A stretch of DNA of 35,026 bases from positions 1 through 35,026 of the forward strand of contig PMCA01000035.1 of assembly GCA_003153935.1 (NCBI GenBank), read 5' to 3'. The first letter of the stretch is position 1, and every line of letters begins with the position of its first letter. A program made the position numbers and the translations under genes. Positions 15,622 to 23,376 of the stretch are shown piece after piece. Origin of the DNA: Elusimicrobiota bacterium (GTDB taxonomy: Bacteria > CAYTYR01 > UBA6262). The notes beneath the pieces were generated by a model. The model made no database searches and was not told where the DNA came from. It was given only the letters and a program-made list of their open reading frames with translations.

Positions 15622-16554
15622 TTAATGTATCCCAGATTGCAAAAAAGCCTGCAAAGTTTTCTCATCTTCAATATTATGGCATTTCACCTTGCGGTCTATA
15701 CGTTTCATCAACCCGCAGAGTACCTTGCCCGGTCCCGCTTCTACAAATACTTCGGCGCCGTTATCCAGCAACTGTTGCATGGATCTCTCCCAGAGCACTG
15801 GTGAAGATACCTGGCTGACCATGGACTGCGCGGCCTCTGCGGTATTTTGCAGGAACTTAGCGTTATAATTAGCGACCACCGGGATTACCGGATCATGCAG
15901 AATATAGTTAGATAAGGCTTGCCCCAGCTTCTTACCCGCTTCCTGCATCAGGCTGGAATGGAACGGCCCGGAAACCTGCAACTGAATCGCTTTCAGGGCG
16001 CCTTGGGCCTGGGCCTGTTTGATCGCCTCCTGTACCGCTTCTGTTTGCCCGGCGATAACCAGCTGGTTGGAACAATTATAATTGACCGGCTCTACCACGC
16101 CGTTCTTAATGTTACGGCAAATTTCTTCTATTTTCTCATTAGCCAGGCCGATGATCGCGGCCATCGTGCCTTTCTGCTGGACCGCCGCTTCCTGCAGCAA
16201 TTCACCACGGATCTGGATTATTTTCAAACCCTGTTCGAAATCAATGATACCGCTGGCTACCATGGCTGAGTATTCACCCAGAGAATGTCCGGCGACAGCG
16301 TTCGGTACTATGTTCTTCTCTTTCAGTATCCGGTATATGGCCACGCTCAGGGAAAATACGGCCGGCTGCGTGTATTGTGTCTGTGTCAGCAGTTCGGCGG
16401 GACCCTCGAACATCATATGGGTCAGGTCATACCCCAGTATCTTATTGGCGGTATTTAAAGTGTCCTGGACTATCTCATGATGCTGGTAAAGCTCCCGGCC
16501 CATACCTACGTACTGCGATCCCTGTCCCGGGAACATAAAGGCGATTTTTTTCAC
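15622..16554 (-). CDS. fabD: Malonyl-CoA:ACP transacylase
   Basis: Loads malonyl groups from CoA onto ACP. The 310-residue protein begins MKKIAFMFPGQGSQYVGMG, with the oxyanion-loop glutamines, and has the nucleophile S91 in GHSLGEYSA and the catalytic histidine near 199 in GPFHSSLM. The C-terminal VFVEAGPGKVLCGLMKR block is typical. The start codon is GTG (16554), not ATG. An 81-base spacer that contains a perfect 9-bp palindrome (16593-16613) separates it from fabH, whereas other spacings in this operon are mostly short. Confidence 0.97.
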   Translation of the reverse strand: MKKIAFMFPGQGSQYVGMGRELYQHHEIVQDTLNTANKILGYDLTHMMFEGPAELLTQTQYTQPAVFSLSVAIYRILKEKNIVPNAVAGHSLGEYSAMVASGIIDFEQGLKIIQIRGELLQEAAVQQKGTMAAIIGLANEKIEEICRNIKNGVVEPVNYNCSNQLVIAGQTEAVQEAIKQAQAQGALKAIQLQVSGPFHSSLMQEAGKKLGQALSNYILHDPVIPVVANYNAKFLQNTAEAAQSMVSQVSSPVLWERSMQQLLDNGAEVFVEAGPGKVLCGLMKRIDRKVKCHNIEDEKTLQAFLQSGIH

Positions 16555-16577
16555 TCTTCTGATTTTCCTTTGCTTTT

Positions 16578-16629
16578 AACTGTCATCTGCAAGTCCCGAT
16601 TATAAATCGGGACGGACTATCAACTGTCA
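16578..16629. repeat. Palindrome flanked by 8-bp direct repeats in the fabH-fabD spacer
   Basis: A perfect inverted repeat (GTCCCGATT at 16593-16601, three-base loop, AATCGGGAC at 16605-16613) is bracketed by two copies of AACTGTCA (16578-16585 and 16622-16629). The bracketing repeats resemble the footprint of a small insertion. On either strand the hairpin is not followed by a U-run, so it is not an intrinsic terminator. I read it as a short dispersed palindromic repeat, or possibly an mRNA processing hairpin. Confidence 0.55.
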
Positions 16630-16635
16630 ACCGTT

Positions 16636-17631
16636 TTACTTTCCCCATTTGATCACAGCCGCGCCCCAGGTCAGACCGGCGCCAAATGCTACCAGCTCCA
16701 CATAATCACCCTTTTTGATCCGGCCTTCATGGTAAGCTTCATCCAGCCCGATGGCTGTAGTGGCGCCGCTCATGTTGCCGTATTTCTGGATGTTAACGAA
16801 TATTTTCTCCACCGGTAGTTTCAACCGTTTGGCGGTAGCTTCAATTATCCTGATATTGGCCTGGTGAGGTATCAGTAGGGTGATATCCTCGCACTTAAGC
16901 TTGGCCTGGTCCAGCGCTTTGCGCGCGGAATCCAGCATCGCGGTTACCGCCAGCTTGAATATTTCATTGCCGCTCATCTTTATGTAGTGCATCCTGTCCG
17001 CTACGGTTTTAGCCGTGGCCGGATTCCTTGATCCGCCGCCGGGCTGATGTAACAGGTGCGTTAACGCTCCGTCAGCGCCGATATATATGGAATGTATACC
17101 CTGTTCCCCGGTGGTAGGTTCCAGCACCACCGCGCCAGCACCGTCGCCAAAGAGAACGCAGGTACCGCGATCGGTCCAATCAGTGATCCGTGACAACAGG
17201 TCCACGGCTACGATCAATACTTTTTTATAGGTTTTGGATTCTATGTAGGCTTTGCCGATGCTGAGGGCGTAAATAAAACCGGTGCAGGCTGCGGAAATAT
17301 CAAAAGCTGCGGCGTTCTTGGCGCCGATCAGGTTCTGGATAAAACAAGCTGTCGCCGGAAAAGGCATATCCCCGGTAATGGTCGCGACGATCAGGCAATC
17401 TATCTCTTCTGGCTTAACTTTAGCTTCTTTTAACGCTCGCCTGGCGGCTTCCGCCCCCAGGTCGCTGGCGGCCTCTTCCGCAGCAGCCAACCGACGTTCT
17501 TTCACTCCGGTCCGGGTTGTGATCCATTCATCATTAGTGTCAACCATCTTTTCCAGTTCGGCGTTAGTTAATATCTTAGCAGGCAGATATGAACCGGTAC
17601 CGGTAATAGTGGCTCTAATTTTTGTCTCCAT
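16636..17631 (-). CDS. fabH: Beta-ketoacyl-ACP synthase III
   Basis: Starts fatty acid synthesis by condensing acetyl-CoA (or another primer) with malonyl-ACP. The 331 residues show the active-site triad: C116 in FDISAACTGF, histidine in IPHQANIRII (about 256) and asparagine in YGNMSGATTAI (about 287). GTGSYLPAKILTN at the N-terminus and NDEWITTRTGVKERR are typical. The ATG at 17631 lies inside the 3' end of plsX, overlapping by 17 bases, which suggests coupled translation. Primer preference (straight or branched chains) cannot be read from the sequence by eye. Confidence 0.97.
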   Translation of the reverse strand: METKIRATITGTGSYLPAKILTNAELEKMVDTNDEWITTRTGVKERRLAAAEEAASDLGAEAARRALKEAKVKPEEIDCLIVATITGDMPFPATACFIQNLIGAKNAAAFDISAACTGFIYALSIGKAYIESKTYKKVLIVAVDLLSRITDWTDRGTCVLFGDGAGAVVLEPTTGEQGIHSIYIGADGALTHLLHQPGGGSRNPATAKTVADRMHYIKMSGNEIFKLAVTAMLDSARKALDQAKLKCEDITLLIPHQANIRIIEATAKRLKLPVEKIFVNIQKYGNMSGATTAIGLDEAYHEGRIKKGDYVELVAFGAGLTWGAAVIKWGK

Positions 17632-18637
17632 TCGCTCCCTCGTCCCAACTGTAAAGCATAATTTCTTCTTTTAAGTAATTGATAACTTTGCGTTCGACAA
17701 ATTCATTTGATACTTTCAGGGCGTTCTTGATCGCCTTGGGATTACTGGCTCCATGGGCAATAATGCAAACGCCCCGCAGTCCTAACAGCGGCGCTCCGCC
17801 GTACTCGGTATAATCCACTCTTCTGGCGATCTCCCTGAAAGCCGGTTTTATGGTCAAGGCGCCCAATTTCCTGATCAGCTTCTTTTCAATCTCCGTTTTA
17901 ATCAGAAAGAAGAGGCTTTCCGCCAGCCCTTCAGCGAACTTAAGGATGACATTGCCGGTAAAGCCGTCGCACACCACCACATCTGCTTTTCCCTTTACTA
18001 TATCCCGACCCTCGATGTTGCCGATAAAATTAAGCGACGTTTCCTTGATCAACGGAGCCGTGGCCAGGGTTAATTCGTTACCTTTGTTATCCTCTTCGCC
18101 GATGCTCAATAATCCGATGGTCGGGTTCATTTCGTCTAGAATATACCGGGCGTAAATATCGCCCATGATCGCGAACTGCAGTAAATGCTTAGGCTTGCAA
18201 TCAACGTTGGCCCCGGCATCTACCAGGACGCATACGCCTTTTAAGGACGGCATTAAACTGGCAATAGCCGGCCGGGCCACTCCGGGCAGTCTCTTGATGT
18301 TCATCAGTCCCGCGGCCATCACCGCGCCGCTGTTCCCCGCGGAAACAAAGGCGTCGGCTTTCCCTTCTTTGACCAGCCGAGTGCCGACCATGATGGATGA
18401 ATCCTGTTTCTGGCGGCAAGCCTGGGCCGGTGTTTCATGCATTTGCACTACTTCGCTGGCGTGCTGAATAATGATCTTATTACTGACTTTCGGATGCTTA
18501 GCCAGTTCTTTTTCCAGCACGGGTTTCTGGCCAACCAGGATTATTTCCGCGTCTATTTCTTTGCTGGCCTGAATAGCTCCTTCTACCTCTACACCGGGGG
18601 CGTTGTCGCTCCCCATGGCATCAAGCGCTAAACGCAT
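17615..18637 (-). CDS. plsX: Phosphate acyltransferase PlsX
   Basis: Makes acyl-phosphate from acyl-ACP, the donor for PlsY in membrane phospholipid synthesis, as a peripheral membrane protein. The 340-residue protein begins MRLALDAMGSDNAPGVEVEGA, the family signature, and contains SAGNSGAVMAAGL, ARPAIASLMPS, LLSIGEEDNKGNEL, VVCDGFTGNVILK and GAPLLGLRGVCIIAHGAS. Length is standard. The ATG at 18637 immediately follows the rpmF stop (TAG-ATG). The rpmF-plsX-fabH order is widely conserved and links ribosome, phospholipid and fatty acid synthesis. Confidence 0.97.
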   Translation of the reverse strand: MRLALDAMGSDNAPGVEVEGAIQASKEIDAEIILVGQKPVLEKELAKHPKVSNKIIIQHASEVVQMHETPAQACRQKQDSSIMVGTRLVKEGKADAFVSAGNSGAVMAAGLMNIKRLPGVARPAIASLMPSLKGVCVLVDAGANVDCKPKHLLQFAIMGDIYARYILDEMNPTIGLLSIGEEDNKGNELTLATAPLIKETSLNFIGNIEGRDIVKGKADVVVCDGFTGNVILKFAEGLAESLFFLIKTEIEKKLIRKLGALTIKPAFREIARRVDYTEYGGAPLLGLRGVCIIAHGASNPKAIKNALKVSNEFVERKVINYLKEEIMLYSWDEGANGDKN

Positions 18638-18877
18638 CTATTTTTCCTTCTCTTTGGATTTGCCTTCCGTTTCTTTTTCTTTGCCCTTTTCTTTCTTGAC
18701 CTTGATCTTGATCACTTCCAGGCCGTTGTAATAACCGCAATTAGGGCACACCTGATGCGGTAATTTCGGTTCTTTGCACTGCGGGCAGGTCATTACATTC
18801 GCTTTTTCCACCCGGCGCCAATGTGCCCGGCGCTTGTCGCGGCGTGAAGGCGAATGCCTGCGTTTTGGATTTGCCAT
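18638..18877 (-). CDS. rpmF: Ribosomal protein bL32 with charged C-terminal tail
   Basis: A large-subunit ribosomal protein. The first ~56 residues match bL32: MANPKRRHSPSRRDKRRAHW, then a zinc-binding set C31, C34, C44 and C47 in CPQC...CPNC, then GYYNGLEVI. Typical bL32 is about 57-60 residues; this one has 79, because about 20 residues made almost only of Lys and Glu are appended. The ATG at 18877 follows GGGAGG at ideal spacing. It is the first gene of the fab operon, downstream of the promoter at 18920-18948. Confidence 0.96.
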   Translation of the reverse strand: MANPKRRHSPSRRDKRRAHWRRVEKANVMTCPQCKEPKLPHQVCPNCGYYNGLEVIKIKVKKEKGKEKETEGKSKEKEK

Positions 18878-18919
18878 TTGTTTCCTCCCGATTTTGACGT
18901 TTTGTTAGTAAACTTATAT

Positions 18920-18948
18920 TTTATATCGTTATTTCGACGATTTGTCAA
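18920..18948 (-). promoter_or_regulatory. Near-consensus sigma-70 promoter for the rpmF-plsX-fab operon
   Basis: On the minus strand a perfect -35 TTGACA (18943-18948) and a -10 TATAAA (18920-18925) are spaced by 17 bases. Transcription would start near 18912, about 35 bases before the rpmF ATG. It lies in the 87-base gap after nfnB. I see no clear intrinsic terminator for the preceding operon, so some read-through is possible. Confidence 0.88.
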
Positions 18949-18955
18949 TACAAAT
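18940..18955. promoter_or_regulatory. Palindrome overlapping the -35 box, candidate operator
   Basis: The plus strand reads ATTTGT-CAAT-ACAAAT, a perfect 6-bp inverted repeat overlapping the TTGACA -35 hexamer. A second, shorter inverted repeat (ATCGT at 18925-18929 and ACGAT at 18937-18941) lies in the promoter spacer. Either could bind a repressor of fatty acid genes. Neither matches the FapR or FadR sites I know, so the regulator is unidentified, and AT-rich promoters form such repeats by chance. Confidence 0.35.
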
Positions 18956-18964
18956 TAAGGCAAT

Positions 18965-20350
18965 TTATTTCAGCTTTTTCAGGTACTGATCGATGGCCTG
19001 GGCGCTCTTCCTGGCCGCGCCCATAGCGGAGATCACCGTAGCTGACCCGGTGACGATATCGCCCCCGGCAAATACCCCTTCCTTAGCAGTCTGGCCGGTA
19101 TTCTCGTCCGCTTCCAGGTAGCCCCATTTATTGGTTTTAAGGTCGGGTGTGGTGGCGGATATCAAAGGATTGGCCGAGGTGCCGATGGCCATGATCACCT
19201 GGTCCACTTCCAGTATGAACTCGCTGCTCTTTAGAGGTATGGGACGGCAGCGCCCGCTTTCATCGCAAGCCCCCAGCTCCATCCGGATGCATTCCAGCCC
19301 TTTGACCCAGCCGTTACCGTCATCCATGATGCGCAGCGGATTGACCAGGAATTCCATGGCGATGCCTTCTTCTATGGCGTTCTCCACCTCTTCCAGGCGG
19401 GCCGGCATTTCTTTGCGCGACCTACGGTATACATTATATACTTTTTCCGCTCCCAAACGCAACGCTGTCCTGGCCGAGTCCATGGCTACGTTGCCGCCGC
19501 CTACCACCGCCACTTTTTTAGCGGCCTTGATCGGCGTATCATATTCCGGGAAACAGTAGGCTTTCATCAGGTTCACCCGGGTGAGAAATTCATTGGCGGA
19601 ATAAACGCCGTTCAGGTTTTCGCCGGGGATGTTCATGAACTTGGGAAAGCCCGCGCCGCTGGCCACGAATATCGCCCGGTAGCCGTATTTCTTCAGTTCA
19701 TCCAGGGTGAAGGTCCGGCCTATAAGCTGGTCCAGTTTCAATTCCACTCCCAGGGTCTTGATATATTCAACTTCCTGCTCCACAATTATCTTGGGTAACC
19801 GGAACTCCGGTATGCCGTAAACCAGTACTCCGCCCGGCTTGTGCAGGGCCTCGAATACCGTTACCTGGTAACCCATTCCTGCCAGGTCGCCGGCGATAGT
19901 CAGCCCCGCGGGACCGGCTCCTACCACGGCTACTTTTATCCCGTTAGTTTCCCGTTTTACGGGAATTCCTATCTTGCCAAAATCGGCAACTGCCCTTTCC
20001 AGCCGGCCGATGGAAACCGGTTCGTTCTTGCGTCCCAGGATACAGACTTTCTCGCATTGGTCCTCTTGCGGACAAACCCGGCCGCATACTCCCGGCAGGC
20101 TATTCTTGGACTTGATTATTTGCAAGGCGCCGTTAAAATCACCTTCCATGACAGAGGCGATGAATTGGGGTATGTCTACGCTTACCGGGCAACCTTCCAC
20201 GCAAAAAGGCTTTTTGCAGCCCAGGCAGCGCTTGGCTTCCAGGATAGCCTCTTCCTTCGTATAACCCAGCGCCACTTCTTTGAAGTTGCGGGCGCGCTCC
20301 GCGGGTTGCTGTTTGGACATGGAAACTTGTTTTGGGTTAATGGCTGGCAT
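18965..20350 (-). CDS. nfnB: NADH-dependent ferredoxin:NADP+ oxidoreductase, large subunit (NfnB; GltD-like)
   Basis: The large subunit of the bifurcating transhydrogenase that couples NADPH oxidation to reduction of NAD+ and ferredoxin, or the reverse. It resembles the glutamate synthase small subunit. The N-terminus has cysteine clusters CLGCKKPFCVEGCP and CGRVCPQEDQCEKVC for two [4Fe-4S] centres. An FAD-binding GAGPAGLTIAGDLA and a second dinucleotide fold GGGNVAMDSARTALRLGA follow, and the C-terminus has the GDIVTGSATVISAMGAAR flavin block. A GTG at 20365 could also start translation, but the ATG at 20350 gives MPAINPKQ, like known NfnB N-termini, and 461 residues. The start overlaps the end of nfnA. 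A plain glutamate synthase subunit is less likely because the NfnA partner is adjacent and no gltB is seen. Confidence 0.9.
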   Translation of the reverse strand: MPAINPKQVSMSKQQPAERARNFKEVALGYTKEEAILEAKRCLGCKKPFCVEGCPVSVDIPQFIASVMEGDFNGALQIIKSKNSLPGVCGRVCPQEDQCEKVCILGRKNEPVSIGRLERAVADFGKIGIPVKRETNGIKVAVVGAGPAGLTIAGDLAGMGYQVTVFEALHKPGGVLVYGIPEFRLPKIIVEQEVEYIKTLGVELKLDQLIGRTFTLDELKKYGYRAIFVASGAGFPKFMNIPGENLNGVYSANEFLTRVNLMKAYCFPEYDTPIKAAKKVAVVGGGNVAMDSARTALRLGAEKVYNVYRRSRKEMPARLEEVENAIEEGIAMEFLVNPLRIMDDGNGWVKGLECIRMELGACDESGRCRPIPLKSSEFILEVDQVIMAIGTSANPLISATTPDLKTNKWGYLEADENTGQTAKEGVFAGGDIVTGSATVISAMGAARKSAQAIDQYLKKLK

Positions 20351-21176
20351 TTTCACACCGCTCACATTTCTCTATAGATATCTTTTCTTCGGTCTTATAG
20401 GTGCCTAAGCGCTTCATCAACAGATCAAAATCCACCAGGTGGCCGTCGAAATCGGGCCCGTGGAAACAGGCGAATTTTGTTTCGTTATTTACGGAAACCC
20501 GGCAGACACCGCACATCCCAGTCCCGTCCAGCATGATCGGGTTCAGGCTGACCATGGTTTTAATACCGCATGACTTGGTCAAATGGCTCACTGCTTTCAT
20601 CATGATGACCGGACCGATGGCCACCACCAGGTCGATCTTTTCCTGCCGGCGGATCATTTCCTCCAGAGGCTTGGTTACCAAACCTTTAACCCCATATGAA
20701 CCGTCATCAGTGGTGATGATCAATTGGTCGCTGATAGCGCCGATCTCTTTTTCCCAGATGATAAATTCTTTGTTCCGGCCGCCGATGATGCTGATAACCT
20801 TGTTGCCCGCTTCCTTGAACGCGCGGGTGATCGGATGCATGGAAGCTGTGCCGACGCCTCCGCCCACGCAAACCACAGTCCCCAATTTAGCGATATGGGT
20901 CGGCTGGCCCAAGGGTCCCAGCAGGTTATGGATGTTATCCTGTTCCTTCATGGCTCCCAGGTCGATAGTGGTCTTGCCCACCTCCTGAAAAATTATGCTG
21001 ATAGTGCCGGCCTGACGGCTAAAATCAGCTACGGTCAGGGGTATCCTTTCTCCCTGCTCGTGAAGGCGTAAAATAACGAATTGGCCGGGTTGTACCGTTC
21101 TGGCTACGTCTGGTGCCTGGATATCTATATGCACGATTTTCGGTGCCAGCTGTTTCCTTTTTATTATCTTGGGCAT
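20337..21176 (-). CDS. nfnA: NADH-dependent ferredoxin:NADP+ oxidoreductase, small subunit (NfnA)
   Basis: A 279-residue flavoprotein of the ferredoxin-NADP reductase / dihydroorotate dehydrogenase electron-transfer family. It has the FAD-binding region (about 1-100, with GQFVILRLHEQGERIPLTVAD), an NAD-binding domain beginning VVCVGGGVGTASMHPI, and a C-terminal [2Fe-2S] site formed by an aspartate and three cysteines in LDGTGMCGVCRV...FACFHGPDFDGH. This Asp/Cys pattern is characteristic of NfnA. The overlap with nfnB confirms the pair. acetate kinase lies 12 bases upstream in the same operon. Balance of NADPH, NADH and ferredoxin would serve the IDH and malic enzyme encoded further upstream. 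Confidence 0.91.
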   Translation of the reverse strand: MPKIIKRKQLAPKIVHIDIQAPDVARTVQPGQFVILRLHEQGERIPLTVADFSRQAGTISIIFQEVGKTTIDLGAMKEQDNIHNLLGPLGQPTHIAKLGTVVCVGGGVGTASMHPITRAFKEAGNKVISIIGGRNKEFIIWEKEIGAISDQLIITTDDGSYGVKGLVTKPLEEMIRRQEKIDLVVAIGPVIMMKAVSHLTKSCGIKTMVSLNPIMLDGTGMCGVCRVSVNNETKFACFHGPDFDGHLVDFDLLMKRLGTYKTEEKISIEKCERCENASH

Positions 21177-21188
21177 CTATTGTCCTGT

Positions 21189-22394
21189 CTACTTCAACCG
21201 TTCAACTATATATCTGGTATCGCGGGCGATGATGATCTCTTCATTGGTTGGAATGACCAGCACTTTGGTTTTGGCGGATTTGGTGCTGATCAGGCCTTCC
21301 TGGCCTATCATGCTCTTATTCTTGGTCTTGTCGATCTTGACGCCGATGCATTCCAGGTTTTCGCAGGCCAACTCACGTATCGGCGCGGCGTTCTCACCGA
21401 TGCCGGCGGTAAAGATAATTGCGTCGGCCCCGCCCATGGCTCCATAATAAGCGCAAATGTATTTTTTCAGGCGATAGCAGAATATATCCACCGCCAGTTT
21501 GGCCCGTTCGTTGCCAGCTTCCATCTGCTTAAGGATCTCGCGCATATCGTTGGAAATGCCGCTGATGCCGTCCAATCCGCTGTGCTTGTTAAGCAGGTTA
21601 TCTATTTCGCTGATGGACAATCCCTGTTTGGAGGCCATGGTGAAAATAATGGCCGGGTCGATGTCACCGCAACGCGTACCCATAACCAATCCCTCCAGCG
21701 GCGTATAACCCATGGAAGTGTCGAATGATTTGCCGTTCTTGATCGCCGTGATACTGCACCCGTTACCCATATGGCAGGTGATCAGGTTCAAGGTTTCGTA
21801 TTTTTTCTTCAATATTTTAGCGGCGCGCTCGCTGACATAACGATGGCTGGTGCCGTGGAAACCGTAGCGGCGGATATTATTAAGCTGGTATTCGCTGTAA
21901 GGCAGGGCATACAGGAAGCTGATCATGGGCATGCTTTGGTGGAAGGCCGTGTCAAAAACCGCGACCTGGGGGATTCCCGGCAGCAATTCCGCGCAGGCGT
22001 TTATACCGCGGAAATTGTGCGGGTTATGCAATGGCGCCAGGTCGATGCACTCCCTGATCTTATCCTTGACCTCTTCCGTTATCAATACCGAAGTGGCGAA
22101 CTTCTCGCCCCCGTGCACTACCCGGTGCCCCACCGCCCGGATCTCGGACTTATCGGGTATCACGCCGTAATCCGCGTGGATCAGGGTATTAATTACCAGT
22201 TCTATAGCCTTGGCGTGATCGGGAATGTCGCTGACCGATTTAATGTTCTTGCCGTCCTCGAAACAATGAGTCAGCACGGCATGGTCGGTACCCACCCGTT
22301 CCACCTGGCCCTTAGCCAGCACCCGCTCCGTAGTCATGCTGATAAACTGGTATTTTACGCTGGAAGAGCCGCAATTCAAAACTAAGATCTTCAT
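21189..22394 (-). CDS. ackA: Acetate kinase
   Basis: Converts acetyl phosphate and ADP to acetate and ATP, the substrate-level phosphorylation step of acetogenic fermentation. The 401 residues carry the family signatures: MKILVLNCGSSSVKYQ at the N-terminus, VGHRVVHGGEKF (about 107-118), FDTAFHQSMP, GFHGTSHRYVS, MGYTPLEGLVMGTRCGDIDP and TAGIGENAAPIRE. Length is standard and no key residue is missing. No phosphotransacetylase gene lies in the window. It sits between ndk and nfnA with short spacers, so ATP production and redox balancing are co-expressed. Confidence 0.97.
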   Translation of the reverse strand: MKILVLNCGSSSVKYQFISMTTERVLAKGQVERVGTDHAVLTHCFEDGKNIKSVSDIPDHAKAIELVINTLIHADYGVIPDKSEIRAVGHRVVHGGEKFATSVLITEEVKDKIRECIDLAPLHNPHNFRGINACAELLPGIPQVAVFDTAFHQSMPMISFLYALPYSEYQLNNIRRYGFHGTSHRYVSERAAKILKKKYETLNLITCHMGNGCSITAIKNGKSFDTSMGYTPLEGLVMGTRCGDIDPAIIFTMASKQGLSISEIDNLLNKHSGLDGISGISNDMREILKQMEAGNERAKLAVDIFCYRLKKYICAYYGAMGGADAIIFTAGIGENAAPIRELACENLECIGVKIDKTKNKSMIGQEGLISTKSAKTKVLVIPTNEEIIIARDTRYIVERLK

Positions 22395-22422
22395 ATCTAC
22401 CTCTTTCTAAAACTATGAAATT

Positions 22423-22869
22423 TTATTTTTTATAAATTTTATCTTCCCAGTCAAAAATCTCCGCAGCGGTGAAAAAGAAAGCTATCTCGCGCTCAGCTGA
22501 TTTCACGCTATCCGAACCATGGACGGCGTTGTGACGGTTATCCGTCGCGTAGTTGCGCCTGACCGTGCCTTCCTTCGCCTGCGCCGGATCGGTGGCGCCG
22601 ATCACTTCCCGGGCTCTTTTTATAGCGTCCGGGCCCTCCCAGGCCATGGCCAGGCAAGGATTGCTGGTCATGAACTGCACCAGCGGCTCATAAAATTCCT
22701 TGCCTCTATGCTCGGCGTAGAACTGTTCTACCTGTTCCCGGCCCAAATGAATGAACTTCGCTCCCACTAACCTGAGGTTATTTTCTTCAAAAGCGCTGAT
22801 TATCCGTCCGCCCACTTTCTTGCTGAGCGCGTCCGGTTTTATGATAATTAACGTTCTCTCCTGGTTCAT
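22423..22869 (-). CDS. ndk: Nucleoside diphosphate kinase
   Basis: Transfers gamma-phosphate between nucleoside triphosphates and diphosphates through a phosphohistidine. The 148-residue protein begins ERTLIIIKPDAL. The active-site histidine is H117 in NAVHGSDSVKSAEREIAFFF, the family signature; the more common NRNIIHGSDS is slightly varied to DNRHNAVHGSDS. Length is slightly longer than the 140-residue norm. The start overlaps the fumarase beta stop as ATGA, so translation is likely coupled. Confidence 0.97.
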   Translation of the reverse strand: MNQERTLIIIKPDALSKKVGGRIISAFEENNLRLVGAKFIHLGREQVEQFYAEHRGKEFYEPLVQFMTSNPCLAMAWEGPDAIKRAREVIGATDPAQAKEGTVRRNYATDNRHNAVHGSDSVKSAEREIAFFFTAAEIFDWEDKIYKK

Positions 22870-23372
22870 TTATAGATACTTCTCCCCCTGCTATCTACCC
22901 CTACGATCGCCGGAAAATCTTCCAAGCTTAATTCATAAACCGCTTCGCAACCTAGGTCAGGGTAGGCTACCATCCGGGCGGCTTTCACCGTCTCCGACAA
23001 CAGAGCCCCGCAACCTCCGGGAGCAATGAGATAAACCGCTTTATTCCGGCGCAGCGAGGAAACCACCTCCGCGCCAAGCTTGCCTTTACCTATGACTGCC
23101 TTCAGCCCTTTTTCCAGCAATATCGGGGTATAGGCATCCATGCGGCTGGAAGTAGTCGGGCCGCAAGAACCGATCACCGTCCCGGGTTTGGGCGGTGTCG
23201 GGCCGGTATGAAAAATAGTCTGTCCTTTGATCATAAAAGGCAATTTTTTTACCATCCGGGCATGGGCAGCATCACGCGCAGTGTAAACTGTCCCCGATAA
23301 TAATACTTCATCGCCGGCTTTTAATTTCCTTATATCTTTTCCTGTTAGAGGTAACTGTATGTTGTGTATCAT
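22866..23372 (-). CDS. Class I fumarate hydratase, beta subunit
   Basis: The C-terminal half of the iron-sulfur class I fumarase, here as a separate polypeptide of 168 residues. It carries LKAGDEVLLSGTVYTARDAAHARM, the GPTPPKPGTVIGSCGPTTSSRMD block (about 57-79) used in substrate binding, and IGKGKLGAE. The alpha subunit is encoded four bases upstream, matching the two-subunit form of anaerobes and archaea. The related L(+)-tartrate dehydratase has the same arrangement, but the malic enzyme and TCA genes alongside favour fumarase. It overlaps ndk by four bases. Confidence 0.93.
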   Translation of the reverse strand: MIHNIQLPLTGKDIRKLKAGDEVLLSGTVYTARDAAHARMVKKLPFMIKGQTIFHTGPTPPKPGTVIGSCGPTTSSRMDAYTPILLEKGLKAVIGKGKLGAEVVSSLRRNKAVYLIAPGGCGALLSETVKAARMVAYPDLGCEAVYELSLEDFPAIVGVDSRGRSIYK

Positions 23373-23376
23373 GATT

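Noticed and set aside
18913-18960. A FapR-type operator in the fab promoter.
   Set aside because: The expected TTAGTAC-type inverted repeat is not there. Only a generic palindrome and a stray TTTACTAAC were seen.
18965-20350. NADPH glutamate synthase small subunit (gltD) alone.
   Set aside because: The overlapping upstream gene is NfnA with its Asp/Cys [2Fe-2S] site, and no gltB is nearby, so NfnB fits better.
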